Assembly: GCF_010730575.1 (NCBI RefSeq)
Contig: NZ_AP022614.1
Span: forward strand, 4,030,001 to 4,094,000
DNA from: Mycobacterium parmense
Lineage (GTDB): Bacteria; Actinomycetota; Actinomycetes; Mycobacteriales; Mycobacteriaceae
Direction of reading: 5' to 3'
Length of the DNA: 64,000 bases
Below the pieces are notes generated by a model, which had not been told where the DNA came from, searched no databases, and saw only the letters and a list, made by a program, of their open reading frames with translations. A program made the position numbers and the translations under genes. Below, one piece after another: positions 35,247 through 44,449 of this stretch. Each line of letters starts with the position of its first letter. The stretch's first letter is position 1.

Positions 35247-36065
35247 GTGGACTTCGCCGCCAAATACGGACCGTGGGCTCTGGTGGCCGGCGCCTCGGAC
35301 GGCGTGGGTGCCGCGTTCGCCGCCGAACTCGCCGCGCGCGGGCTCAACGTCGTGCTGGTGGCCCGCCGGAAGGCGGTGCTGGACCGGGTCGCCGCCGAGA
35401 TCGGGTCCCGCGCGTCCGTCCAGACCCGCACGCTGGCGGTCGATCTCGCAGAACCGGGCGCGGCATCCGCGATCGCCGCGGCCACCGGCGACCTGGAGAT
35501 CGGGTTCCTTGTGTACTGCGCGGGCGCCGATCCCGATTTCAAGCCCTTCCTGGCCAGCCCCCTGACAGCCGCCGAGGCGATGGTCCGGCGCAACTGCATG
35601 GCGCCGATGCAGTTGTGCCACCACCTCGCCCCGGCGATGGTGCAGCGCGGCCGCGGCGGCATCGTCATCCTCGGCTCCGGCGCCGGGCTGGCCGGCGGAC
35701 CCAACATGGTCGCCTACGGCGCCACCAAGGCCTTCGACATGGTCTTCGCCGAAGCGCTCTGGGCCGAGTTGCACGGGAAGGGCGTCGACGTCCTCGGGTT
35801 GATCCTGGGCAAGACCGACACACCGGCGCTGCGGCAACTCGAACACAGCCGCGGCCTAATCGGGTCGCCCGACGAGCCGCCGACGGACGCCGGCACCGTC
35901 GCGGACGTCATCGCCGAGGCGTTCGAGAACCTCACCAACGGACCCACCGTCATGGTCGGTGACACCATGCGCGCCGCCGCCCAGCTGCTGGCGTCGTTGA
36001 GCCGTAACCAGGCCGTCGAGCTCTTCACCGCCGCCGCCGCGGCGGCCATGGGCCCGGACGACTGA
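35247..36065 (+). CDS. Short-chain dehydrogenase/reductase
   Basis: A 272-residue SDR with the cofactor loop AGASDGVGAAFA at about 14-25, ARRK after strand 2, and a catalytic core of Ser in ILGSGAGLAGG with YGATKAFDM (Tyr-x-x-x-Lys). The overall form (VSRNQAVELF-like C-terminus) matches SDRs related to 17-beta-hydroxysteroid/3-ketoacyl reductases. It starts immediately after the SnoaL-like gene's stop, so the two likely act in sequence. Confidence 0.87.
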   Translation: MDFAAKYGPWALVAGASDGVGAAFAAELAARGLNVVLVARRKAVLDRVAAEIGSRASVQTRTLAVDLAEPGAASAIAAATGDLEIGFLVYCAGADPDFKPFLASPLTAAEAMVRRNCMAPMQLCHHLAPAMVQRGRGGIVILGSGAGLAGGPNMVAYGATKAFDMVFAEALWAELHGKGVDVLGLILGKTDTPALRQLEHSRGLIGSPDEPPTDAGTVADVIAEAFENLTNGPTVMVGDTMRAAAQLLASLSRNQAVELFTAAAAAAMGPDD

Positions 36066-36339
36066 CCGAGCGACAAAGCCCCCGGGAACCGTGGTGCGTC
36101 CCGCCGCGTCGTAGGAGAGAGTGGGCAAGGAAAAGTAATGACTCGCTGACGGTTTGCCAAACTTCTTAATCAGGGGCGCCTAACTTTTCCTTTGTGAGGT
36201 CCTGGCCAGCAAATACGCCACGGCGCGCCCAGGAACTTAGGCTAGGCTGCACGTTGCTGGGCGACCGTATAGCAGGTAGGTTGAACAGCAGTCTCGACGG
36301 CAAGCCAGCCGAAAACGATCGCGGATTACCAGCTGGGGG

Positions 36340-37641
36340 ATGACGATGCTGGACACCGAAAGGCCGCCCCTCGCCGTCCCCACCACTTCCCGCACGAGGC
36401 GGACCCTGGGCCGTTCGGCGCTGATCACCGCGGCGTTCATCGCACCGGCGCTCGTTTTGCAGATCGCCGGCCTGCACCCCGACCCGGTCGCCGCGCTGCT
36501 GATCTTCGGGGCAGCGGTGGTGGCGGCCAGCTTCCTGCTCGCGTGGGCCGCCGAGGCCGCGCAGATCGACGTCTCCGGCGGGCTGGCCATCGCGGTACTC
36601 GCCCTGATCGCGGTCCTGCCCGAGTACGCCGTCGACCTTTACTACGCGTTCGTGTCCGGCCACGACCCGGTTTACACCCAGTACGCCGCCGCCAACATGA
36701 CCGGCTCGAACCGGCTCCTGATGGGACTCGGCTGGCCCGTGGTCGTGCTGGTCAGCGTCCTGGTGGCGCGCAGGTCGGGCTCCGGCAAAGCCACCGGCCT
36801 GGCGCTGGGGCCGGCCAACCGCGTCGAGCTCGGCTTCCTGCTCATCGCCGGAGCGGCCGCATTCGTCGTGCCCGTCAGCGGCCAGATCCATTTCGCGACG
36901 GGGCTGGCCCTGCTGGCCTGGTTCGGGTTCTACCTGTACAAGATCAGCCAGGGCGACGTCGAGGAGCCCGACCTCATCGGTACGGCCGCCGCCATCGGGG
37001 CGTTGCCCGACCGCAGCCGGCGCGTCACCGTCGTGGGCCTGTTTCTCGTGTCGTGTGCGGTGATCGTGCTCTGCGCCAAGCCCTTCGCCGACAATCTGGT
37101 GGCCGCCGGCACCGAGCTGGGCGTCGACCGGTTCCTGCTCGTGCAGTGGCTTGCCCCGCTGGCATCGGAGGCGCCCGAGTTCATCGTCGCGACCATCTTC
37201 GCCGCCCGGGGCAAGGGCACCGCGGCAATCGCGACACTGATCTCCTCGAAGGTCAACCAGTGGACGCTGCTGATCGGGTCGCTGCCGGTGGCCCACCTGC
37301 TGGGCGGCGGCAGCTTCACGCTCGCCCTCGACCCGCGGCAGGTGGAGGAGGTACTGCTGACGGCCACCCAGACGCTGATGGGCGTGGCGTTGTTGCTGGG
37401 ACTGCGCTTCAGCAGGGGTGCGGCGTGGGCGCTGCTGGCCTTGTTCATCGTTCAGTTCCCGATCGCCACGACGCACGGGCGGCTCCTGCTCTGCGGAGCC
37501 TACGCGGCGGTGGCCGTCGTCGGGCTGGCCGTGCACCGCCACCACCTGATCGCGACCCTCAAGGCACCGTTCTTCGGGACGACCATCCGGCACAGCGGCC
37601 ACCCCCACCACGCGGAGGCGGATCAGGGCGTCGCTTCGTAG
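36340..37641 (+). CDS. Sodium/calcium exchanger family membrane protein
   Basis: A 433-residue CaCA-superfamily exchanger with about 11 TM helices. The alpha-1 repeat is LPEYAVDLYYAF with NMTGSNRLLMGLGW, and the alpha-2 repeat is SEAPEFIVATIFAARGKG with ISSKVNQWTLLIGSLPV. The conserved acidic residues (Glu in LPE and APE) and the Asn/Ser of the ion site are present. It would exchange Ca2+ or a related cation for Na+ or H+. The ATG at 36346, six bases after a GGGGG run, is an alternative start. A 274-bp spacer upstream carries no supported gene. Confidence 0.85.
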   Translation: MTMLDTERPPLAVPTTSRTRRTLGRSALITAAFIAPALVLQIAGLHPDPVAALLIFGAAVVAASFLLAWAAEAAQIDVSGGLAIAVLALIAVLPEYAVDLYYAFVSGHDPVYTQYAAANMTGSNRLLMGLGWPVVVLVSVLVARRSGSGKATGLALGPANRVELGFLLIAGAAAFVVPVSGQIHFATGLALLAWFGFYLYKISQGDVEEPDLIGTAAAIGALPDRSRRVTVVGLFLVSCAVIVLCAKPFADNLVAAGTELGVDRFLLVQWLAPLASEAPEFIVATIFAARGKGTAAIATLISSKVNQWTLLIGSLPVAHLLGGGSFTLALDPRQVEEVLLTATQTLMGVALLLGLRFSRGAAWALLALFIVQFPIATTHGRLLLCGAYAAVAVVGLAVHRHHLIATLKAPFFGTTIRHSGHPHHAEADQGVAS

Positions 37642-37695
37642 CGCACCGGCGACCCGCGACTTCACCGACGGTCACGCGGCGTATACCGTCCAGGT

Positions 37696-38535
37696 ATGAA
37701 TCGAGTCTCGGTCATCACCGGCGGCGCGGGCGGCATGGGGCTGGCCACGGCCAAAATCGTTGGGCGCGACCATGTCCTGGTCTTGTGCGACGTGAGGCAA
37801 GACCGGCTCGCCGCCGCCGCCGCGACCCTGGACAGCCTGGGAATCACGCCCACGGTCGTCTACTGCGACGTCACCGACCCGAGTGCGGTCGCCGGCCTGT
37901 TCGACACCGCCGCCGGGCTCGGAACGCTCGCCTCGGTCATCCACACCGCCGGGGTGAGCCCGAGCATGGGCCCGGCCGACTACGTGATGCGGACCAACGC
38001 CCTGGGCACCGTCAACGTCAACGAGGCGTTTTACGCGGTGGCCGGCGAGGGCGCCGCGATCGTCAACGTCGCATCGATGGCGGCACACGTACTGCCCGCC
38101 GAAATGATTCCCACGGAACAATTTCCGACGGCAATCACCGATGCCGACGCCTTCATCGACGCGATGCTGGCGGCCTGCGACATCGTCCCCGAGGAGGCGC
38201 GGTCCGGCATCGCCTACGCCCTGAGCAAGAGTTTCGTGCGCTGGTACAGCCAGTCTGCGGCCGAAAGGTTCAACGCACGCGGCACGCGTATCGTCTCGGT
38301 GTCTCCTGGGTCCGTCGACACCGAGATGGGCAGGCTCGAGGAGCAGGCCGGCGCCGGGGCGATGGTCGCCAACGCCGCGGTGCCGCGGTGGGGCACGCCG
38401 GAGGAGATGGCCGAGCTGCTCGCGTTCTGCGCCAGCGCCAAAGCGGGTTATCTCACCGGCACCGACATTCTCAACGACGGCGGCGTGATCGCCTCGATGA
38501 CGGAGCGGGCCAGGGTCGCCGCCGCCAGCACCTGA
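37696..38535 (+). CDS. Short-chain dehydrogenase/reductase
   Basis: A 279-residue SDR with TGGAGGMGLATA at 8-19, CDVRQDR after strand 2, HTAGVSPSMG, Ser in VNVASMAAH and a catalytic YALSKSFVRWYS (Tyr-x-x-x-Lys). An insertion of about 30 residues between the Ser and Tyr (AEMIPTEQFPTAITDADAF) marks this group. A partner zinc alcohol dehydrogenase begins 26 bp downstream on the same strand, so both probably oxidise the same or successive alcohols. Confidence 0.87.
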   Translation: MNRVSVITGGAGGMGLATAKIVGRDHVLVLCDVRQDRLAAAAATLDSLGITPTVVYCDVTDPSAVAGLFDTAAGLGTLASVIHTAGVSPSMGPADYVMRTNALGTVNVNEAFYAVAGEGAAIVNVASMAAHVLPAEMIPTEQFPTAITDADAFIDAMLAACDIVPEEARSGIAYALSKSFVRWYSQSAAERFNARGTRIVSVSPGSVDTEMGRLEEQAGAGAMVANAAVPRWGTPEEMAELLAFCASAKAGYLTGTDILNDGGVIASMTERARVAAAST

Positions 38536-38561
38536 CGGCCGGGAAGGGATCCACACCAGCG

Positions 38562-39719
38562 ATGCGAAGCCGAGCGGCCGTCCTCTACGACTACGGCCTG
38601 CCCTGGTCCGTCGAGGAGATCGACCTCGACCCGCCGCGGGCCGGTGAGGTCCTCGTGCGCCTGGCCGCCACCGGACTGTGCCACTCCGACGAACACATCC
38701 GCCAGGGGCGGCTGGCCCCGCCGCCGAAAACCGAGGGCCCCGGCGAAGCCACCGCGATGTCGCCGACCATCGGCGGGCACGAGGGATCCGGCGTCGTCGT
38801 CGAGGTGGGCCCCGGCGTGACGCGGTTCGCGCCGGGCGACCACGTGGTGACCTCGTTCGTCGCCGTCTGCGGACGATGCCGTTGGTGCGCTTCGGGAATG
38901 GAGTACCTGTGCGACGCCGGGTCGGGCACCTTGCTGCCCGGGATGCCGACCGACGGCACCTTCCGCCACCACACGGTCGAGGGGCTCGACCTCGGCCACG
39001 TGTCCAAGATCGGGGCGTTCGCCGAACACACTGTCGTGTCGGTGAATTCGCTCGTCAAGATCGACCCGGACATCCCGCTGCTGCCCGCCGCCCTGCTGGC
39101 GTGCGCGGTGCCCACGGGCTACGGGTCCGCCGCCCATCGCGCCCGCGTGTGCGGGGGTGATGCCGTGGTGGTCATCGGGGCGGGCGGGATAGGGACCGCC
39201 GCGATCCAGGGTGCGCGCATCAGCGGCGCGGCCCGCATCATCGCGGTCGACATCAACGACTTCAAGCGCGAATCGGCGCCGATCTTCGGCGCCACCCACA
39301 CCGCCGCGAGCGCCGCCGAAGCCCTCGAGCTGGTGCGTGAACTGACGCGCGGGGTGATGGCCGACGCGGTCGTCGTCGCCACCGCCATGATCGGCGAGGC
39401 CGACGTCGAGCCGGCCCTGGCGCTCACCCGCAAGGGCGGCACCTGCGTGCTGACCGGCCTGCCTGCGCCGGCGACACACTCGGTCACCGCCGCGCTGCAG
39501 AACTTCATCCTGATGAACAAGACGTTGTGCGGCACAGTTTTCGGCTCGTGCAACCCGAGGAGCGACATCCCACTGCTGGCCTGCATGTACCGGACCGGCC
39601 AGCTACTCCTCGACGAGATGATCACCAGGCGGTACCGGCTCGACGACATCAACGACGCGTACACCGACCTGACGGACGGCCGATTGATCCGCGGCGTCAT
39701 CGATTTCGGCCACGACTGA
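38562..39719 (+). CDS. Zinc-dependent alcohol dehydrogenase, possibly NDMA-dependent type
   Basis: A 385-residue MDR enzyme. Catalytic zinc ligands are in GLCHSDEH (Cys-His) and GHEGSG, and the structural zinc site is CGRCRWCASGMEYLC. The cofactor loop is VVIGAGGIGTAAIQ, followed by acidic VDINDFK, indicating NAD(H). The insertion and length resemble mycobacterial NDMA-dependent (nicotinoprotein) alcohol dehydrogenases. GGAAGGGA about 13 bases upstream sets ATG 38562. It follows an SDR gene. The 3' end overlaps the convergent monooxygenase gene by 117 bp. Confidence 0.87.
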   Translation: MRSRAAVLYDYGLPWSVEEIDLDPPRAGEVLVRLAATGLCHSDEHIRQGRLAPPPKTEGPGEATAMSPTIGGHEGSGVVVEVGPGVTRFAPGDHVVTSFVAVCGRCRWCASGMEYLCDAGSGTLLPGMPTDGTFRHHTVEGLDLGHVSKIGAFAEHTVVSVNSLVKIDPDIPLLPAALLACAVPTGYGSAAHRARVCGGDAVVVIGAGGIGTAAIQGARISGAARIIAVDINDFKRESAPIFGATHTAASAAEALELVRELTRGVMADAVVVATAMIGEADVEPALALTRKGGTCVLTGLPAPATHSVTAALQNFILMNKTLCGTVFGSCNPRSDIPLLACMYRTGQLLLDEMITRRYRLDDINDAYTDLTDGRLIRGVIDFGHD

Positions 39720-41237
39720 CCCGATGTCGCGGCGGTGCACCCAGTCCCGTGGCCGCAGCCGCCAGGTCCGGCGGGCATAGTCCAGCTCGGTGTAGGGCCA
39801 CTGCGTCACGATCCGGCCGCTCGGTGAGCGAAAGTAGCTTTGGCACTGCGTCCAGACGCTTCGTTCCAGATCGGCGCCCAGCTTCTCGTTGTAGCACCGC
39901 TCGACCTCGGGGCGCACTTCCAGGTACCCGCCCCGGCGCGCCACGCGGCTCACCGCGCTCGCCACGAACCGGGCACCCGCCTCGAGGATGTAGACGATCG
40001 AATTGCCCCCCTGGTTGGTGTTGGGTCCGTACAACATGAAGAAGTTCGGAAACCCATGGGTCGCCACACCCAGGTAGGCGCTGGGGTCGGCACCCCACCG
40101 CTCGTGCAGACTCTGGCCGCCCCGCCCGATGACGTCGAGACCCGCGAGGTAGCGGCTGGTCTGGAACCCGGTGGCGCACACGATCGCGTCGGCCTCCACC
40201 ACGCGGCCACCGGCGGTGGTGATCGACGTCCCGGTCACTCGCGCGATCGGATCGGTCACCAGATCGACGTGATCTTTCTGCAGCGCCCGGTAGTAGGCGT
40301 CGCCGAGCAGCACCCGCTTACAGCGGAAGGGGTAATCGGGGGTCAGAGCTTCGCGAAGCAGCTCATCGGCGACGGTGCGCTCGAGAAAGGAAACCGCGAC
40401 CCGCGAGCGAGCGACCGCCTGTGGGTCCTCGGCCGCGTTTCCGGTGAAGTCGTGAAACTGCTTCCAGATGCGCCATCGTTCCCTGCGGGCAGCCCAGGGA
40501 TGGCGGCGGAACCTCACCAGCTCCTCCGCACTGAACGGGCGGTCATCCTTTGGGACCATCCACGGGGGGGTCCGCTGAAAAACGCTGACACGCGAAGCGA
40601 TTCGAGCGAGCTCCGGCACCACCTGCACCGCGCTGGCGCCGGTGCCGATCACCGCGACCCTGCTGCCGGACAGGTCCAGGTCGGGCTCCCAGGCCGACGT
40701 GTGCATCAGGTGGCCACGGTAGCCGCTCAGGCCGTCGATGTCAGGCAGCTTGGGAGCGCCGAACAGCCCGACGGCGCTGACCACGACATCGGCGCGCATG
40801 CTCGCCGCGGTGACGCTGCCGTCGTGTCGCAGGTGCAATTCCCACTGCCGGCTGTCCTCGTGCCATCGCGCACCACACACCCGGGCTTGCAGGACCAAGT
40901 GGCGCCGCAGGTCGAAGTCGTCGACCACCGACTCCAGGTACGCGAGGATCTCGGGCTGGCGTGCGTAAGTCCGGCTCCAGTTCCGGTTCGGCGCAAAGGA
41001 GAACGAGTAGAGATGGCTCTGCACGTCGCACGCGGCACCCGGGTAGGTGTTGCGCCGCCAAGTGCCGCCCACACCGTCGGCGCCCTCGATGATCACCAGG
41101 TCGTCGATCCCCCTGCGGCGCAACGCGACCGCCGCGGCGATACCACCGAACCCCGCGCCGATGATCGCGACTTTCGGTGGGCGCCGCCGCCGCGTCGCCG
41201 CGCGGATCCGCCCCAGCGCGTAGTGCCGGTTCGTCAC
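39603..41237 (-). CDS. Flavin-containing monooxygenase (Baeyer-Villiger type)
   Basis: A 544-residue class B flavin monooxygenase. GAGFGGIAAAVALRRRG binds FAD, GGTWRRNTYPGAACDVQSH follows, the fingerprint appears as YRGHLMHTSAW, and GTGASAVQVVPELA binds NADPH. It probably inserts oxygen into a ketone. The GTG start at 41237 overlaps the stop of the preceding monooxygenase gene by four bases (GTGA), so the two are translationally coupled. The last ~40 residues run antisense to the alcohol dehydrogenase coding end and lack the composition of a normal C-terminus, suggesting the original stop was lost. Confidence 0.85.
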   Translation of the reverse strand: MTNRHYALGRIRAATRRRRPPKVAIIGAGFGGIAAAVALRRRGIDDLVIIEGADGVGGTWRRNTYPGAACDVQSHLYSFSFAPNRNWSRTYARQPEILAYLESVVDDFDLRRHLVLQARVCGARWHEDSRQWELHLRHDGSVTAASMRADVVVSAVGLFGAPKLPDIDGLSGYRGHLMHTSAWEPDLDLSGSRVAVIGTGASAVQVVPELARIASRVSVFQRTPPWMVPKDDRPFSAEELVRFRRHPWAARRERWRIWKQFHDFTGNAAEDPQAVARSRVAVSFLERTVADELLREALTPDYPFRCKRVLLGDAYYRALQKDHVDLVTDPIARVTGTSITTAGGRVVEADAIVCATGFQTSRYLAGLDVIGRGGQSLHERWGADPSAYLGVATHGFPNFFMLYGPNTNQGGNSIVYILEAGARFVASAVSRVARRGGYLEVRPEVERCYNEKLGADLERSVWTQCQSYFRSPSGRIVTQWPYTELDYARRTWRLRPRDWVHRRDIGSVVAEIDDAADQSAVRQVGVRVVDVVEPVPPGDHLVEE

Positions 41238-43033
41238 GGCCGGGCACCTCGCACGACCAGGCCTGCCATGTCCCCCGCGGCCCGCCATGCCTGAAGGATG
41301 TCGGCGTACTCGGTGGGCCCACCGAAGAAGAAGCTGCCCTGCCGGGTTTTGGCGTCCGCCTTGCCCTCCCGGTTGTAGTAGCCGGGCGTGCAGGTCCTGG
41401 CGCGGTCGGCGCTCGATGCCGAGCGGGCCACCACGGTGTCGACCCACGCGGCCTCGGCCTCTGGCGACGCCTCGACCTCTGTGATCCCCCGCTTCAGCGC
41501 CCACGCGATGATCCATGCCGCGTGACCGGCCTGGACGTCGAGCAGGTACGGGAAGTTGACGGTGAGCCCCGCCTGGGAGATGCTCTCGATGAAGCAGTTC
41601 GGAAAACCGTTGGTGCACAGGCCTTGAAAGGTCCGCACCCCCTCGCGCCAGCGCTCGGTCAACGTCACACCGTCGCGGCCGACCAGCTCGAACCCGGTGC
41701 GGCGGCAATAGTCCGTTCCCACCTCGAAACCGGTGGCGAAGATCAGGCAGTCGAGCTCGTAGGCGACGTCGTCGACGACCACCCCCGACTCCGTGATGCG
41801 CTGCACCCCACGGCCGCGCGTGTCGACGAGGGTGACGTTGGCCCGGTTGAAGGTCTGCAGATACTCGTCGTGGAAGCACGGCCGTTTGCAGAAGTAGCCG
41901 TACCAGGGCTTGAGCGCCTCGGCGGTGGCGGGGTCGCCGATGATCTCGTCGACACGCGCACGGATTTCCTCCATCTTGGCGAAGTCGGCGATCTCGATGT
42001 CGCGACCGCGCTGTTCGGGGTTCGTCGCGCCATCGAGGCCGCCGTCGTGGCGCATGACCGGCAGCTTTCGCGTGATGCTCGTCCAGGCGTCGGCCACCAG
42101 GTCTTGCTCGGCATGGCCGCCGCCGGTCAGGATCTGGAAGTTGCGGATGCGCTCCCGTTGCCAGCCGGGCTGTAATGCGTTGACCCACTGCGGATCCGTG
42201 GGCCGGTTGTCGCGCACATCGACCGACGACGGGGTGCGCTGGAAGACGTAGAGGTGGCGCGCGGCGGCCGCGAGGTGCGGGACGCACTGCACCGCCGTCG
42301 CGCCGGTGCCGATGATGCCGACGCGCTTGTCGGCCAGGTTCTCCAGATCGCGGCCGGTGTAACCGTAGTCCCACCTGCTGGTGTGAAACGTCGCCGCACC
42401 GAACGCACCGAGGCCCTCGATGCCGGGCAGCTTGGGCTTGGCCTGATACCCGTTGGCCATCGTCACGAACCTCGCTCGCATCTCGTCGCCGCGATCGGTG
42501 CGGATCACCCAGCGGGAAGTGTCTTGCTCCCAACGGATTCCGCGGACATCGGTCGACAGGCATGCGTCGCGGTAGAGGTTGTAGTGCCGGGCGATGCGCC
42601 GGCAGTGCGCGAAGATCTCGTGTCCCTTCGCGTATCGCTCGGTGGGGATGTAGCCGAGTTCCTCGAGCAGCGGCATGTAGACATAGGACTCGACGTCGCA
42701 GGCGATCCCCGGGTACCGGTTCCAATACCAGGTACCGCCCACGTCGGCGGCCCTGTCGATGAGCCGCAGGTTTTCCACACCGAGCTGGCGCAGCCGCACC
42801 CCCGTCAGCAGCCCGCCGAAGCCGGCCCCGACGATGGCGACGTCGATCTCGTCGGTGAGCGGCTCGCGGTCGACGCGGCCGTGCGCCCACGGGTCCTCGG
42901 CGAACCGTGCGAACGCGCCCGTCGTCTGCACATACTGCGAGATTCCGTCCGGCCGTAGTCGGCGCGCGCGCTCCTGCGCGTACTTCCGGCGCAGCGCATC
43001 GACGTCGAGCCCCGCGCCAACGGTTTCGGTCAA
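41234..43033 (-). CDS. Flavin-containing monooxygenase (Baeyer-Villiger type)
   Basis: A 599-residue class B monooxygenase with an N-terminal extension of about 60 residues. GAGFGGLLTGVRLRQLG binds FAD, then GGTWYWNRYPGIACDVESYVY, a fingerprint region FGAATFHTSRWDY (the usual Gly of FxGxxxH is Ala) and GTGATAVQCVPHLA for NADPH. Longer forms of this kind resemble cyclohexanone- or steroid-type Baeyer-Villiger enzymes. The TTG start at 43033 has an AGGGAG site. It is first in a two-gene operon behind the palindrome at 43066-43079 and next to two TetR genes. Confidence 0.87.
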   Translation of the reverse strand: MTETVGAGLDVDALRRKYAQERARRLRPDGISQYVQTTGAFARFAEDPWAHGRVDREPLTDEIDVAIVGAGFGGLLTGVRLRQLGVENLRLIDRAADVGGTWYWNRYPGIACDVESYVYMPLLEELGYIPTERYAKGHEIFAHCRRIARHYNLYRDACLSTDVRGIRWEQDTSRWVIRTDRGDEMRARFVTMANGYQAKPKLPGIEGLGAFGAATFHTSRWDYGYTGRDLENLADKRVGIIGTGATAVQCVPHLAAAARHLYVFQRTPSSVDVRDNRPTDPQWVNALQPGWQRERIRNFQILTGGGHAEQDLVADAWTSITRKLPVMRHDGGLDGATNPEQRGRDIEIADFAKMEEIRARVDEIIGDPATAEALKPWYGYFCKRPCFHDEYLQTFNRANVTLVDTRGRGVQRITESGVVVDDVAYELDCLIFATGFEVGTDYCRRTGFELVGRDGVTLTERWREGVRTFQGLCTNGFPNCFIESISQAGLTVNFPYLLDVQAGHAAWIIAWALKRGITEVEASPEAEAAWVDTVVARSASSADRARTCTPGYYNREGKADAKTRQGSFFFGGPTEYADILQAWRAAGDMAGLVVRGARP

Positions 43034-43065
43034 GGTCGACTCCCTCTCCGCGCCCCGACTATATA

Positions 43066-43079
43066 ATCAATCGTTTGAT
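43066..43079. promoter_or_regulatory. Palindromic operator upstream of the monooxygenase pair
   Basis: Arms ATCAA and TTGAT around TCGT, 33-46 bp upstream of the TTG start at 43033, in an AT-rich patch. The adjacent TetR gene at 43084-43713 reads the same direction and ends just before it, so it is the obvious candidate regulator. Confidence 0.5.
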
Positions 43080-43083
43080 CACA

Positions 43084-43713
43084 TCAAGGACTCTGGCCGA
43101 ACAGGGTGCCCCGGATGAGCTGCTTGGCCGATCCCAGCGCGGCGTGGTAACCCTCGGGCGGTAGGGCAGCCGCGAGCTCCGTCAAGCCGTAGACGAGCGC
43201 ATACACCACCTCGACCGCGCCGGGGTCCCCGGCGTCGCCGACGATGTCTTCGATGATCGCGCGGAACGCCTCAAACCCGTTGTCGCCCTTAGCCTGCGCG
43301 GTGACAGCGCCCTCGGCGCGGATCGCCCATTCGAAGGCGGCGAGATCGGGGTACTCGCGCATCAGCCGGCCCGATTCGTCGAGGACCGCTTCGATTCGGT
43401 CAACGGCGGTGCCGGGTCCGCAGGCCGCGCCGCGCAGCCGAGGCAGCGCGACCTCGGTCCTCGCCGAAATCGCGGCGTTCATCAGCGCGGACTTATTGGG
43501 GAAGTAGTTGTAGAGGCTCGCACTGGTCACGTCTGCAGCGCGGGCGATCTGGCGGATGGTCGCGCGGGCGTAACCGACCTCGGCCACGCAGCGCATCGTC
43601 GCCGCGACGATGCGGCGCCGCGTCTCCTCGCCACTGGCACCGATCGGGCGTCCCAGTCGCATCCGCCCGCTCGCGCGTCCGATGTCCGTCGAGCCACGGC
43701 CGCTGCCCGGCAT
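43084..43713 (-). CDS. TetR family regulator
   Basis: A 209-residue TetR protein with a helix-turn-helix (MRCVAEVGYARATIRQIARA, then ADVTSASLYNYFPNKSALM). It closely resembles the divergent TetR at 43802-44449, sharing TMRCVAE.GY.RATIR.IA and SLY.YF..KS.L, so the two are paralogues. Start at 43713; an internal ATG at 43662 is possible. It probably controls the monooxygenase operon downstream through 43066-43079 and the shared divergent promoter through 43722-43741. Confidence 0.83.
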   Translation of the reverse strand: MPGSGRGSTDIGRASGRMRLGRPIGASGEETRRRIVAATMRCVAEVGYARATIRQIARAADVTSASLYNYFPNKSALMNAAISARTEVALPRLRGAACGPGTAVDRIEAVLDESGRLMREYPDLAAFEWAIRAEGAVTAQAKGDNGFEAFRAIIEDIVGDAGDPGAVEVVYALVYGLTELAAALPPEGYHAALGSAKQLIRGTLFGQSP

Positions 43714-43721
43714 CGTCGAAT

Positions 43722-43741
43722 ATTATCGGATGATCGATTAT
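43722..43741. promoter_or_regulatory. Imperfect palindrome between the divergent TetR genes
   Basis: ATTATCG and CGATTAT flank GATGAT (one mismatch from a perfect palindrome). It begins nine bases upstream of the leftward TetR start, in an AT-rich patch, and shares AATC/GATT character with the 43066-43079 site. Candidate operator for one or both TetRs. Confidence 0.45.
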
Positions 43742-43801
43742 TTCCTCGGCGCGGAGGTGCGCTGTGCGTGTTCGACGGGCCGGCCGCGGGCAGTGCTCGC
43801 C

Positions 43802-44449
43802 ATGAGCGCCACGCCGCCTGCAGCGGGCCGGCCGGTGGGCGCCGACGGTGAACGGACGCGCTCGCGCATCCTCGCGGCAACCATGCGCTGCGTCGCCGAG
43901 GCGGGGTATTCGCGCGCGACCATCCGCGCGATCGCGAGCGCCGCGGACATGACGAGCGGCAGCCTCTACCACTATTTCTCGACCAAATCGGAGTTGCTCG
44001 AAGCGACCGTCCGGGAAATCGACGAGATCACACTCGCTCGTCTGCGCGGCGCGGCCGCGGAGGCCGACGACGCCGTCGCTCGCCTCGAGGCGGTGCTCGA
44101 CGAGACCGACCGGCTGACGCGCGAGTACCCCGAGCTGGCCGCTTTCGGCCGGGCGGTCCGTCAGCAGCCACACCACCCCGGCCTTAAAGCGTTGCGACAC
44201 ATCGTCAGTGAGATCGTCGAGGAAGCGCTGGAACAAGGAGCGCTGCCGCCGGGAACCGTCCCGGACGCGGCGGTCGACGCCATCGATGCGTTGACTCGTG
44301 GCCTGGCCGAGCGGGCGGCAAGCCTAACTCCGAGCGCCTACGCGGCCACCCTGCGCTCGGCCAAGGCCCTGATCAGGGGGACGCTGTTCGCGCGCTCAGC
44401 GAGTCGCCCAGCGTCCACACTGCGACGCCGATCAACACCAGGTCTTTGA
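43802..44449 (+). CDS. TetR family regulator, paralogue of its divergent neighbour
   Basis: A 215-residue TetR from ATG 43802, with the helix-turn-helix MRCVAEAGYSRATIRAIASA, ADMTSGSLYHYFSTKSELLEA. The ligand domain differs from the neighbour's beyond the first ~60 residues but keeps RLRGAA..., AVLDE, REYP.LAAF and SAK.LIRGTLF, confirming a shared origin. Its C-terminal ~25 residues overlap antisense the DUF417 gene (44373-44449). Confidence 0.83.
   Translation: MSATPPAAGRPVGADGERTRSRILAATMRCVAEAGYSRATIRAIASAADMTSGSLYHYFSTKSELLEATVREIDEITLARLRGAAAEADDAVARLEAVLDETDRLTREYPELAAFGRAVRQQPHHPGLKALRHIVSEIVEEALEQGALPPGTVPDAAVDAIDALTRGLAERAASLTPSAYAATLRSAKALIRGTLFARSASRPASTLRRRSTPGL

Noticed and set aside
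39603..43033. Naming the monooxygenases EthA
   Set aside because: They are class B flavin monooxygenases, but the adjacent regulators and the sequences do not specifically match the ethA/ethR pair.
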